Positions 11,850-22,665 of a stretch of 64,000 nt of DNA are shown piece after piece. The position numbers were made by a program, and so were the translations under genes. The DNA comes from Beta vulgaris subsp. vulgaris (taxonomy: Eukaryota; Streptophyta; Magnoliopsida; Caryophyllales; Amaranthaceae): NCBI RefSeq assembly GCF_026745355.1, contig NC_079209.1:14931894-14995893 (forward strand), in the 5' to 3' direction. Every line of letters starts with the position of its first letter. The first letter of the stretch is position 1. The notes beneath the pieces are model-generated. The model searched no databases. It saw only the letters and a list, made by a program, of their open reading frames with translations, and had not been told where the DNA came from.

Positions 11850-12490
11850 TACGATGCTCGACATTCATGGGTCTTCACTAAGTATGAATCTCAGATAAAA
11901 AACACACTTGAGGCCAAAAAATACTTCTACAAAGCACTAAAACACAATCTGTCATTAGTAGATATATTCTTTGGCATTAGCTGGCTAACACGAATGCAAA
12001 CTTGGCTCTTCATTTGTTTCAACTTTCACCAACGTATCAGTGTGGATAATTTTTCCTTCCCACACAGCACTGTTTCTCTGCACCCAGATATGATACATAC
12101 ACAGCACCATTTCTCTACACTCAGATATGATACACAAGAGTACCAGAGCCACAAAAGCACAAAAGACATCTTATCTTCTAAAATATCTTGACATATCTAA
12201 GCATCCACTTACCACAACCAGGTAGACCAGACTATGTACAAGGAATCTGCAACCACCTCTGAATGGCTGACTGTGGATCATTCCCGCACAAAGGGCAGCT
12301 GATCTCATCACCAACCCCCTATTCTAGCCAACCTTGATCTAGAATTTAACCTGTCAAGCATTGCTAAAGGAACGCTTAGGCTTGTTTAGTCGATTAGAAA
12401 CCAATTTATGCCACAAAATCTTGGTTAAAGCAGGTCTAAGCCACTTATACCGACTAGCTAGTCGACTACAAATCCTATGTCCTTTAGTAG
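11850..12490 (-). pseudogene. 3' end of an old LINE ORF2 (zf-RVT region)
   Basis: On the minus strand, frames from about 12460 to 11930 give WHKLVSNRLNKPKRSFS, then LDRLNSRSRLARIG and CPLCGNDPQS. This is the zf-RVT zinc-binding region found at the end of plant L1-type ORF2. Further left come AVWEGKIIHTDTLV and LMPKNISTNDRLCFSAL followed by a stop at about 11931, the usual LINE ORF2 terminus. Frames shift several times and everything upstream of the zinc region is gone, as expected for an old 5'-truncated copy. No poly(A) remains visible. Confidence 0.7.
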
Positions 12491-13030
12491 GATAAGCATT
12501 TTTTTATACATTACCTGTGAATCCAATTTTTATAGCATCTTTTGTTTCGATCACCTGTTTAAGAGTTCAAATGCTGAAGCGTAACTCAACTTACTGTCTA
12601 TTCTAGAGTGACCCTTGGCTGAGGCGAACATTGGAGCATAGGCTGCATGATCTGGACGGCAAGAAGTTGGGGAAAGACAGCTTAATTCTAACATGGTGGC
12701 TATGGTTTGTAGTACATTCTTAAAATCTGATTTGTTGGTTCTTTGGCATTTGACATGGGTACACTAATAGCTGCAATGCATCAAGCTGTACTTTTTGCTT
12801 CTGAAAAGTTTATAAAGTAAGCAATGCTTATATAGTATATACAATACATTACCAACTTGTTTTTTCTTGGACGGGGACAATAGATTATCACCTTATCACA
12901 GTTTCTTCTGTTAAATCTAGTTATTGATGTTTAATTGTTTACTTATGCCTGTGATATTTTACGCGCTCCTCATTCTGCTGCTAGCCTACATCAATCAGTG
13001 AAACGGGTTAGAATTGAGCTCGAAAAAAAA
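12491..13030. other. Unassigned stretch with one short coding-like block
   Basis: At about 12606-12720 the plus strand has an open block reading SDPWLRRTLEHRLHDLDGKK and onward to a stop. Its composition looks protein-like, but I do not recognise it and cannot place splice sites. The rest is AT-rich with no gene. Confidence 0.25.
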
Positions 13031-13038
13031 TAATCAAG

Positions 13039-13250
13039 TACTTCCTTTGTTTCAAAACACTTGACATTCTTCTCTCCACACGTAAATATCTCTAATTCCC
13101 TATAGGTAAAACTTATAAAAACTGATATTCTAAAATTTTGTGTCGAGACAAATCTAACAAAATTACGACTATATTTTTCCTTGTATAGAAATCACAAAAT
13201 AAGGTCAAAGAAGAATGTGTGAATATGCAAAAATCAATTTATGTCAAGTA
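13039..13250. mobile_element. Stowaway-like MITE, degenerate
   Basis: The left end TACTTCCTTTGTTTCAAAAC resembles the CTCCCTCCGTTTC terminus of Stowaway elements, followed by CTTGACATTCTTC. The right side carries the partial complement GAAGAATGTG and GTCAAGTA, but its outer terminus is missing. Confidence 0.5.
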
Positions 13251-13407
13251 CAGTATTAAACTTTTGCGTATATAGTAGGGCTGATCATTTGACAGTATTA
13301 AACTTTATTTTCAGTCCACAAGCCAACTGTTCATAATACATATCAATCCACAGGCCCACTAAACTTGCTAGAATTCTGGCGGCCCTATAGGCATATATGA
13401 TATATTA

Positions 13408-14511
13408 ACAGTTTTTTCACCATATACCCAATACAAAAATTTTTTTGCACCATATACCCTTTTGACTTTTGAAATTTCACCATATACCCTCACTTTTGAA
13501 AAAATACATCCAATTACCCTTAATGACTAACGATGTTAAACTCCCTTAGTCATTAACCCCTAATCACCCTCTAATCCTAATTAACTAACCTAAATTTAAC
13601 CCTTACCCCATCCCCCACCCCCACCACTGCAGTCCCCTTCTCCACCAACCCCGAAGCCCCCCCTCCTCTGCCGCCCGCAGCACCGCAACCCCCTCCCCCT
13701 TCCGACACCCCACAACACCGTAAAATCCTTCCGCCACCCCTAAAGTCTCCCTCACCTCTCTCACAAACTCGTGCAACCTCCCCCCCACTGCAAAATTGCG
13801 CAACCCCCCCTGCAAAATTGCGCAACCCCCCTCCCCCTGCAAAATTGCGCTACCCCCTCTCCCTGTCAAGTTGTAATCTGTCAATAGGTGGTTGCGGGCT
13901 GAAATCTGGCTTTTATCAAGGAGGTGCGACGATGGTGCGACGTTTTTCAGGAAGGTGCAATGATGGTGCGAGGTTTTAGGGGTGCTACAAGGATGCTGCG
14001 AAGGCTTTTCAGGGGGGTGACAGGGTGGTGCAACCTTTTCAGGGTGCTGCGAGGGTAGCTGTAGGATTTTTAGGGGGAGGTGCGAGGGTTTTAGGAGTGG
14101 TGAGAGGGTGGTGCGACGATTTTCGGGGTGTTGCGAGGGTGGTGCGAGGGTGATGCAACGATTTTAGAGGTGGTGCGAGGATGAGGCGACGATTTCAGAG
14201 GTGGTGCGAGGGTGGTGTGCCGGTTTTAGGGGGGCTGTTGAGGTGGGAGGGGAAGGGCTGGGGTTGGGGTTGGGTGGTTAGGGTTAGGGTCAAAGGGGGA
14301 TTAGGGGTTAGGGTTAGTTTAGGTTTAGGTTTAGGTTAGTTAAATTAGGATTATAGAGGGGATTAAGGGTAAATGACGGTGTTAGACTTCCGTCAGTCAT
14401 AATGGTAGGTTGAGGTATTTTTCAAAATGTTAGGGATATATGGTGAATTTGGAAAGTTGAAAAGGTATATGGTACAAAGAAAATTTGTCAGGGATGTATG
14501 GTGAAAAAACC
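13408..14511. mobile_element. Mutator-like (MULE) non-autonomous element
   Basis: The direct repeat GATATATTA at 13399-13407 and 14512-14520 is a 9-bp target duplication. Ends are inverted: TTTTTTCACCATATACCC on the left and GGGATGTATGGTGAAAAAAC on the right. Similarity continues for about 200 bp inward, including CACCATATACCCT, TTACCCTTAAT and the CTAACCTAAA runs. Long terminal inverted repeats with a 9-bp duplication are the MULE signature. No transposase frame is present. The GC-rich interior has C-rich words on the left and G-rich words on the right. Open frames at 13577-13884 are Gly-rich translations of this repeat and are not called as genes. Confidence 0.85.
13790..14250. repeat. Short tandem repeats inside the MULE
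   Basis: CCCCTGCAAAATTGCGC recurs about three times at 13785-13850. From about 13918 to 14230 words such as GGTGCGACGATTTT and GGTGGTGCGAGG recur at irregular spacing. The two sets are roughly complementary, so the interior can fold back on itself. Confidence 0.65.
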
Positions 14512-14520
14512 GATATATTA

Positions 14521-14950
14521 AATACATGATGATAAATTGATAATATTATATAGTGCCAACTACCATCATCTACAGTCCTCAAAAACCACCATTACAATCA
14601 CAAAACCACCGTTGATTCACGCAAAATAACCACACACACAATAAGAGAAAGAGAGGAGAATTTCACGCACACCAGACTTTAACGGATCATGTTGCTTCCC
14701 TGCCAGCCGTTCGATTTCAGTCGCTCCGGCACTGGCTCCAGCAGCCATGAAGAGAGAGGAGTGTGTGAGTTAGACTGAGACTACAGTATAGGAGTGAGAA
14801 TGTGAGACTGCGTGATGACTGAGGAGGGTTAGGGACGTTAGGGTATTCGCCTTTTGGGATATTTTTTGGGTAACCAGTAAACTCACTAACTGTGCACTTG
14901 TGGAATGTGGGCTCATGAAATATTGTTTGTTGGACTGTGAATTTTGGACG
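14521..14950. other. Intergenic stretch, no gene seen
   Basis: There are only short unconserved frames. It lies between the MULE and a small hAT MITE. Confidence 0.4.
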
Positions 14951-15183
14951 TAGGAGTGTGCAGCCTATTTGGAAATTTTTTGTCAAAAAAATCGGGTTTT
15001 CGGATATAATAAATGCAAAAAATTCCGATCTGTATTTGATCTAAAAATACGATATTTTTTCGGATATCCGATCCGAAATACTTGAAAACCAAAAACGGGA
15101 TCAGATATCCGAAATTTTGGATCGGATCAACGGATAACCACACCGGATCATTCAGATCGATCGGATCTTTTTGCACACCCCTA
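14951..15183. mobile_element. Small hAT-like MITE
   Basis: The ends TAGGAGTGTGCA and TGCACACCCCTA are inverted. The interior is filled with GATCCGAAATATCCG-type words, typical of small hAT elements. The flanking 8-mers do not match cleanly, so the exact target duplication is unresolved. Confidence 0.65.
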
Positions 15184-15579
15184 TGACTTAGGTGTTTGTC
15201 CTAAGCATAGTAGGATTTGTTCTGGAGTATAAATAGTACAGGATGTACCATGTTTCAATAGTTAGTTTTATTTTTTAGGCCTCTAGAGTTTTTGGATCTT
15301 TAAGCGTTATTTATCACGCTATAAGGAGAATATTTTGAACTACCAATTTGAACCATGTTGAAGTAGGCAATATTAATTTTCGGGATAGACATTGTACAAA
15401 TTCCAGGGTTGGTATTATAGAGTCCTCTGGTAATACTTCTGTAGATCTGGTGTTGGATATCGGTTCCCTTATTGTATCACCGATAGTAGCACAAGCGACT
15501 TTTGACCCATATGACGGTATGTCGGAATGTGCATAAATATCCAATGTCGTTAAATCTGATCCCTGATCCGGTCGATCTG
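15184..15579. other. Unassigned stretch with small open frames on both strands
   Basis: A 62-residue open frame at 15348-15536 contains NINFRDRHCTNSRVGIIESS. It overlaps a 76-residue frame on the other strand. Neither shows a domain I know. It could be decayed retrotransposon sequence, since a gypsy LTR follows directly. Confidence 0.25.
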
Positions 15580-16357
15580 TGATATTGGTAAAGTTAGTAT
15601 GTGAATAAGCTAGTTTGTTAAAGTTAGTTATTTGGTGTCAATTTTGTTATTGCCTTGTAACTATTGTCCCTTGATTCATTAGCATTTAGTTTTGCTCAAA
15701 CTGTCTATAAACACTAGATTAGGTTATAATGAGGATCATCAAAGATATTAAACACTTCTCATTCTTCTCTCTTTTCTTTTTCTGAATTCTATCTCTTTCG
15801 TTCTCTCTATCATCTCTCTTTCTCTCTTTATTATTCTTCTGTTCAATTATATCTGAAGATATCATTAGCAATGATCTTTGATCCTGCATTAATGGTATTA
15901 GAGCTCGTCTTTCTTTTACTGGTCTTCTGCCACCAAAAAGTGAGCAATAAGCTTCAAAATTCTGTTTGAAGTGTACTGTAACATAATTAATTAAATTTGA
16001 AATGCAACACTGAAGTGAAATATGGAGGATTTCAATCTTCCTTTTGAGTCTTCAAGGAATTTTTATGAGTTGCATATGATTGCAACTAGAAGAAATCAAT
16101 CTTGGGCAAATGGAACAACATGTGAAAGTTTTGAAAGGAAATTAGAAGAGCAAGCTACTACTATGCATGCGAAACCTAATACAAATGAACAGGGAGATGA
16201 AGGACACTAGCTAGTTCTTTTGATGCAAGTCCAAGAACAACATTTGCCAACAATTCTTTGAGTACTCAAGGTATGAATCTGAACCTTGAGTTTTCTAAGT
16301 TTGATGGGTCAAACCCAATGAACTGGATAAAAAGAGGTTGTAGATATCTTACATTAA

Positions 16358-16655
16358 GGGTCCGTTTGGTTGGAAATATTTTAGGCTTGGAAACGGATTG
16401 AGGTAACACACTCCCTTATTTTATGTTTGGTTGGGTTATCCATTTTTTTCACTCCCTTACTAGCCCAATTTTGATTCCCCCATCTTGAAACCCTCCTCAC
16501 ACCATAGGAAACAAAAAGTAAGGAAGTCATTAGGCCAATGATTCCATTCCTACATCAAAACAAACAAGTGTCTAAAGTAACACATTCCATTTCCATTCCA
16601 TCCTTTCATCCCATTCCATTCCCTTTCCATTCCTTATTTTGAACCAAACGACCCC
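16358..16655. mobile_element. PIF/Harbinger-type MITE in gypsy gag
   Basis: The ends GGGTCCGTTTGGTTGG and AACCAAACGACCCC are inverted. TAA is present on both sides (16355-16357 and 16656-16658) as the target duplication. The interior has the repeated CCATTCCATTCC words common in these MITEs. Confidence 0.85.
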
Positions 16656-16859
16656 TAAGGGTGTTCAGGAAAATCAGATTCCCGATGAACTGAAAGTTAA
16701 TCTGCTTAACTTTACATTAAGGGTGTTCAGGAAAATCAGACCCACTTGACCCAGCCCATTGACCCGCTAGCTCATAACAAAATAATCAGGTATTTTTTGT
16801 CATTTTTTCCCTTTTTCGGGGTCGGGCACCCGACTCGGAAACAAAAGGGCATAAGCTGG

Positions 16860-18190
16860 AACGGGTAATGGGTCGATGTTTATTGCTTATCGGGTACCCA
16901 CAAATTCAAGATTTGGAAATTTTTTCAAGGGTGTGTGGCTATGTGGCGGGTCATGGAAATTTTTATTTTCAAACTTTCAGTTTCCGCCCTACACGTTACT
17001 GACTCCCTGTAGCTACTCGCCCGTGCACCACCACTAATCCACTTATCCACCAGCCAAGCACTATGAGTCTCCTCTACTTGCATCTTAAAAATCTTTTGCA
17101 AACCAAAAGATGGAGAATCAGGAACTGTAGATATTTTGTAGTAATTGTAATAATAATTGTGAAAGAAAGACACCTGATCAAGTTATTGGTGGAAGTTGAA
17201 TTTAAAAATATAAGAAAGGACATGGTTAAAGTAGAAATCATAGTCTTTAAAATGAAGAAATTTGGGTTTTGTCGTCGTCCTTTCCACTAAAAGTATTAAA
17301 CAAATTCTTATATTTAGCCGACCACATCTATAACCTTCTCTGTGGCCGACCCATATAATAAGCCCAACTCGAGTGATATATTCTGATTTTTCAAAATCAC
17401 ATAAACAACCCTAAGAGTGTTTTCTCTCTCCTCCTCCCCAGCAAGTCTTTATGCAATTTCCGTCATTCTAGCTATCTTAAAGCTTCAATCATCACGTTGA
17501 ATTCAGGATTTCTAGAAGAAATTCGGGCAAAGCAAACCTATTTTTGAGATTGAAATTCCAAAAAATTAATTTGAACGTTTGTTCATAATCAAAATTTTCC
17601 AACTCCTAATTTTGTAACTTGTATCTCCCATAAATTTGACAAAGAACTTTGAATTGCAGAAATTCAACTTAAAATATAGAAAGGTGAATCCATGAAAGAT
17701 CTGAAAAACATATCTCCTCCTGTTGAAAAACTTATAAATATCGAGAATGGTGTCGATAACATAAATGATGACTTTGGTGAAGGAGGGATGAAGATTATGT
17801 CCTTGTAATTCTTGGTTTTGTTGAGAAGCCTAAAAATAGCTGGTGGAGAGTTAAAACGCCAATTCATGTATTATGTTGTGTCCTTCGCATGTCATATTGA
17901 AGACATGTAGCTGGAAGTAAGTCAGTAGGATATCTCATATCTTGATACCTACTTCCCCAAAATGATAGTGGTCTTTGTTTTTTGTTTTTTTAGAGGAGTG
18001 GTACTTTGAGTCTGATTGGTTTTTCCATTTTTTATCGTAGACTTAATATATATTGTTCATATAATCAAAAAACTTGATTTGTATTTATTTCTGTATTTAT
18101 AAAGTTGGTTTTTTTTTATTTCGAAAAACGTTTTTGGATAGTTATTGAATGTTGATTTATTATTAGTGGAGAGAGTTATGAATACAAGAA
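16860..18190. other. hAT interior left of the array, no gene seen
   Basis: Short frames (for example 17063-17290) are not conserved. At 17660-17870 a frame exists on the minus strand, but its Ser/Pro/Phe-rich product has no recognisable domain. No transposase blocks were found. Confidence 0.4.
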
Positions 18191-18194
18191 GTAT

Positions 18195-19945
18195 CCCTTT
18201 TACTTTTATGCGTAGCCTTAAAAATAGTATATTAGTAACCTCAATTATTTCTTCTTGGAGTAATCTTGTTTAATTATATGAGTAAGTTTATGTAACCTTA
18301 TTTAAGCTTATGAGTAACCCCATTTAAAAATAAAGAAACCTTCATTTGTTCATACAAGTAGCCTAATTTAATTATACGAGTAACCCATTTTGTTTACATT
18401 AACCCCATTGTATTTAGAAGAGTAACCCTTCTATTATTATGCTAAAGTCTAAAATATTATATGAATAACACACTTTATTTTTTTGCAGCAACCTTGTTTA
18501 GTTTTTAGGATAAAATTATTTAATCCTATAAGTAAACCATTTTACATATGAGTAGCCTACTTTAATTTTATGAGTAACCTCATTTATTCATACCGATAAC
18601 CTCATTTATTCATAACGGTAACCTCAATTGTTCACACAAGTAGCCCCCATTTATTAATACAAGTAACCTCAATTGTTCATAAATGAAACCTAATTTATTC
18701 ATATGAGTAACCTCATTCGTTCATAAGAGTAACCTCAATTAATGATACAACGAATCGACGATCATATATAATCATATGAGTAACCCCAATTGTTAACAAA
18801 AGTAACTGAATTTCTTGAATTCATACTAGTAACTTTATTCTTTCATAAGAGTAACCTCATTTAATAATATAATGACTCTAACTAATCATATGAGTAACCT
18901 CAATTGTTTACAAAAGTTATCAACCCCCATTTATTCATACGAATAACTTCATTTGTTCATAAGAGTAATCTCATTTATTCATATCAATAATCCCATTTGT
19001 TCACACAAGTAGTAAGTCATATTTTTTAATACGAGTAACCTCATTCGTTCATAAGGAGTAATCCCATTTATTTATACCAGTAACCCTATATAATCATATG
19101 AGTAACTCCATTTTGTTCACACAAGTACCCCCATTCTGTTTTATAAGAGTTACCTCTTCTATTGTTACACGTAGCCTTAAAATATTGTATGAGTAACCCC
19201 ATTTATTTTTTACAATAACCTCATTTGATTTTTGGAATAAGCTTGTTAAATCCTATGAGTAATCTAGTTCAATCTTATGAGTAACATCATTTATTCATAT
19301 CAGTAACCTCATTTATTCATACAAGTAACCCCAAATGTTTACAAAATTAACCTCCGTTTATCAAAACGAGTAACCTTATATATTCATACAAGTAACTCCA
19401 ATTGATCACAAAACAACTCTCATCTATCAACACGAGTAACATCATTTTTTTATACGAGTAACATAGTTTGTTTATAAGAGTAACCTCATTTAATCATATG
19501 ATTATGCTATTTGATCATACAAGGAACCTAACTATTCACAAATGTAACCTCACTTATTCATACGAGCAACCTCACTTATTCATACAAGTAAACCCAATTG
19601 TTCACAAAAGTAACCCCATTTCTTCATACAAGTAACTTCACTTAATCATATGAGAATCCTATTGAATTATATGAGTAACCTCAGTTATTCATAAAAGTAA
19701 ATTCATTTATTCATACGTTCACATGAGCAACCTTATTTAATTACACGACAATCTTATCTAAGCATATAAGTAACCTCCATTGTTCACAAAAGTAAGCTCA
19801 TTTATTCATAAGAGTAAACTGATTAGTATTTCCTTTTATTATAAAAGTTACCACATTTATTATAGGATTGACACTCCTTTATTCTAAAGAGTAGCCACAT
19901 ACTCATACAAGTAATTCCATTTGTCCATAAGAGTAACTCCATTTG
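18195..19945 (+). repeat. AGTAACC minisatellite, 22-bp period
   Basis: Units such as AGTAACCTCATTTATTCATA repeat head to tail for about 1.75 kb. Where intact, the spacing between AGTAAC cores is 22 bp, for example four consecutive 22-bp steps near 18940-19010. Units vary mainly in the TCATTTRTTCAYA half, while AGTAAC is best kept. By length, 70-80 units are expected (estimate). There is no open frame through it. The same unit recurs in the CACTA element at 24.4 kb. Confidence 0.85.
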
Positions 19946-20287
19946 TTTAAAAACATTTGCGCACAAGGGTCAACTTCAAAAGGTCCTATATCACAACACA
20001 CTCAATATATTTGTAAAATTCAAGTTGGAGCTGAAAACTTGACTTGATATCTTTCTAACCCCTGGTCAAGCGCTCGATTCCGATGAGAAACGAGTAAGAT
20101 ATGACCTTTTCAAGATGAGTTGGTTGACTGAAGAAGCGCGCGCGGCCACACGCAAGACGAGCTAAAAGTATTAATATGCTTGTCAAGTGTCATATTCTAC
20201 TTTGGATTATACAAATTTGTGAGAATGACATTGTTTCATCATTTAGATACATTCTTCTAAGGCTGTTGTATTGGTAGTCGCATATTT

Positions 20288-20698
20288 TTGGGGGTGTTTG
20301 GCAATTAGAGTTTTAGAGCAAAAAGAGATTTTTGGACCACTATTTTTAGAGTTTTGATTAGTCAAAAACTCTGGTGTTTGGTAAAATAGAGTTTTAGATA
20401 GAGATTTGAAATAAAAACTCTCAAAATGAAAAGGCTCCCAATAGGATCTTTCTCTTTAGAGGATTAGGTAAAAATATATCCAATGACTTTTTTGTCTTTC
20501 ATAATAATATTATACATATGTATTAAAATGTCTATAAATGTCATTTCACACAAACAAATGTCAATAAACTTTTAACAGTCATTTAATTGTTACCAAACAA
20601 ATTTACAAAAGAAAGTTACCAAATTAGCAGTCAAATCTACTGAGCAAAAAGTTAAAATTATAACAACAAACTCTAAACTCTATTTGCCAAACAGGACA
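20288..20698. mobile_element. Tourist-like MITE inside the hAT element
   Basis: GGGTGTTTGGCAATTAGAG on the left mirrors CTCTATTTGCCAAACAGGAC on the right. The interior has AAAACTCT/AGAGTTTT words in both orientations. The 3-bp target duplication is not clear. Confidence 0.6.
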
Positions 20699-21584
20699 TT
20701 TATTTTCTTTCATGATTCACATTGTCTAATTCGATTATTCATGACCTGACCCAAGAAAATCAGGTACCCGGTTTGCGGGTACCCGATTTTTTTGGGTCTG
20801 GTCACGGACTGCTTATTTAGCTGCTCGTATTTTCGGGTACCCGGTAATGAATTTCCCTACTTTACATGATAGATAGAGTTGAGAGTTGGATTATAAGTTA
20901 TTTGTCAATTAGGGAAATGTGGACTGGTATGATTTTATAATTGACCTGGCTGCAAGATTTAAAGATAGTAGACGTTTGAATGTGATAGTACAATTCAATA
21001 AATTGCAATAGTCAGGGTCATTGAGGCTTCTATTGATGAATTTGAAAGTCTGAAATCTATTATGTTGCAAAGTGGTCATGTTTTACTTGATTCTTACATG
21101 TTGGATAGTTTTGTGAGAGGTTTGAGATATTATAGAAAACCTTTTGTGAGGGACTTCAAACCAAGCAATGTTTCTAAAGTAATTCAACATGCTAGGCTAT
21201 CTGAAAAGCAATTAAGGATATCATCTCAAAATCTTACATCAAACCCTTTTTAGTCACTCACTTAATATGAACCTAGACCTTTTAAGCATATTCCTGCTGT
21301 GTGAGAGTTGAGAAAATCACTATAAGATTATGTTATTATTGTGATTAAGCCTATGCAAGAGGTCATATATGCCAGTTTGAAGAGCCACAATTCTACACTG
21401 TGAAGTTCTTGGGTGAGGATGAAAAGAAAAGGAAACAACTGCTAGGTGATAATGATAGTGATGAAGATGATCAATTGGGTATAAAACTCACCTTTTGAGT
21501 CACAAGTCTTCCCACAAATTTCAGTTTCTGCTTTTTCCTGGCACTGAAAGCTATCATACCATGAGGCCATTGCAATTGGGCAGG

Positions 21585-22010
21585 ATAGGTACGGAGGATG
21601 GTCCCTCCAAACTCGCACCCACATAAAATTCCCATCCCCATCCCCGCCCCACCAAGGGGGAAAATTGCAGACTCATCCTAGTCCCAACGAGTACATTTTT
21701 ACACCACCATTCCCCACCACCCACATGGGTACCCGCGCCCGCGTCATACCCACAACTATCCACCCAATAATCCCAAACAATATGCCACCATTATTGTTGC
21801 AAAGTAAAATTATTAATAATATAAGTATACAAATTGGATTATAATAATAAATATTCTAATATATAATATGCTTTTTGATAGAGAGAGTAAGTATGAGATG
21901 AAGGAGAGGTGGGAAGGATGGGGTTTGCGGGGATGTGCGGGTATAACCACGCCCTAATTGGACGGAGATGGGGCGGGTCTCCTACTTGACCCGTGTCACG
22001 ACCATCCCTA
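21585..22010. mobile_element. Small hAT-like MITE in the gypsy protease region
   Basis: The right end on the complement starts TAGGGATGGTCGTGACACGG. The left part has CGGAGGATGGTCCCTCC and many CCCATCCCC words. It interrupts the protein sequence between TMRPLQLG and DLKGLVNGKPLHIL. The left boundary (21581-21590) and the target duplication are uncertain. Confidence 0.6.
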
Positions 22011-22215
22011 GACTTAAAGGTTTAGTTAACGGAAAACCTTTGCATATCCTTATTGATTCAGGAAGTACCCATAACTTCCTAGATACTTTTGTTGCCAAGA
22101 AATTTTGTGAGTGATATAGATCCATAGGCAGTTTATGTTGTTGAGGGCAATCATATAGCTACTCATATTCGTAAGGGTTTTAAAGGAGTTTACTCTGCTA
22201 GAATTTTTAATTTTT
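22011..22215 (+). pseudogene. Gypsy aspartic protease fragment
   Basis: The frame DLKGLVNGKPLHILIDSGST is followed by HNFLDTFVAKKF. LIDSGST is the active-site motif of gypsy-type retropepsins, which cut the gag-pol polyprotein. A frame break follows near 22110, after which VYVVEGNHIATHIRKGFKG is still recognisable. The sequence ends at a T-run near 22210. Confidence 0.75.
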
Positions 22216-22459
22216 TTTTTTTTTTTACAGTTTTTCATAACTTGAAATTTCTAAACTTTTAATTTTCCCATAAATCTTTTAGAATTTTTTTTGAAATAAG
22301 TTGACTTGAACAATACCTCGAGCAATTTGTTTAGTAGAAAGAATTTGGTAGGAAATGAATTGGAAGAAAAGATTTTAGTTTCCAATGTTTGGTTTAAAAA
22401 TAATATTAGAAGTGATAGAAATGGAAGGAAAGCCTCACTAGTAGAATAGTTGCTTATTT

Positions 22460-22665
22460 CTGCGGTGGTATTGCTGCAGTTTTACCCATATGCAGCGATA
22501 AATCACGTGAAAAGAAAACGTAAAATATGAAATAGCCCTATTGTTGTAGTTTCCAGCCTAAATCACAGCAATAGGTCTCAACGGAAAAAAATTTCCAATT
22601 TGGTTGATTGTTTGAAAAGATCTATGGCTGCGGTTCCCAGCCAAAACCGCAGCAATAAACTCTAT
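22460..22665. repeat. Left subterminal repeats of the CACTA element
   Basis: Three imperfect palindromes of the type TGCGGTT...AACCGCAGCAATA occur here (near 22470, 22545 and 22625). Subterminal repeats of this kind bind the element's own transposition protein in known CACTA elements. Confidence 0.7.

Larger units (their letters stand above)
16718..20859. mobile_element. 4.1-kb hAT element carrying a 22-bp minisatellite
   Basis: The 8-bp direct repeat CTTTACAT at 16710-16717 and 20860-20867 is a hAT-type target duplication, and removing the insert rejoins the gypsy gag. The termini are TAAGGGTGTTCA on the left and, on the complement of the right end, TAGGGAAATTCATTACC. Subterminal regions are rich in GGGTACCCG and GACCC words. 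No hAT transposase was recognised, so it is non-autonomous. Its interior holds the AGTAACC array at 18195-19945 and a Tourist-like MITE at about 20288-20698. Confidence 0.85.
16022..21580 (+). pseudogene. Gypsy gag, split and frameshifted
   Basis: The N-terminal frame starts MEDFNLPFESSRNFYEL and ends at a stop at 16210. After a frame change, LEFSKFDGSNPMNWIKRGCR marks the start of the retrotransposon gag domain. ENQIPDELKVNLLNFT follows at 16670-16717. Across the hAT insertion it resumes with NVDWYDFIIDLAARFKDSRR, IEASIDEFESLKS, and the open block at 21062-21253 with SYMLDSFVRGLRYYRKPF. CX2C-type zinc knuckle traces are unclear. Gag would form the particle. This copy is broken by at least three insertions and several stops. 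Confidence 0.75.
15580..22215 (+). mobile_element. Ty3/gypsy element, gag-protease part only, with three nested insertions
   Basis: A probable 5' LTR (15580 to about 15888) is followed by the primer site TGGTATTAGAGC at 15893, resembling the initiator tRNA-Met site. Gag starts near 16022 and can be followed through 16356, 16660-16717, 20868-21580 and 22011-22215, with a retroviral-type aspartic protease at the end. Interruptions are a Harbinger MITE (16358-16655), a large hAT element (16718-20859) and a small hAT MITE (about 21585-22010). RT, RNase H and integrase are missing: the sequence stops making sense near a T-run at 22210. It is dead. Confidence 0.8.

Noticed and set aside
12606..12720. 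An exon reading SDPWLRRTLEHRL...
   Set aside because: Protein-like, but no splice sites or neighbours support it. Left unassigned.
13577..13884. Gly-rich frames on the minus strand
   Set aside because: They translate tandem repeats of the MULE interior.
14270..14345. TTAGGG/TTTAGG-like words resembling telomere repeats
   Set aside because: Only a few irregular units, located inside the MULE end and mirrored in its other arm. They are part of the inverted repeat, not a telomere tract.
18195..19945. CRISPR-like regular repeats
   Set aside because: Units are contiguous with no unique spacers, in a plant transposon context. This is a minisatellite.
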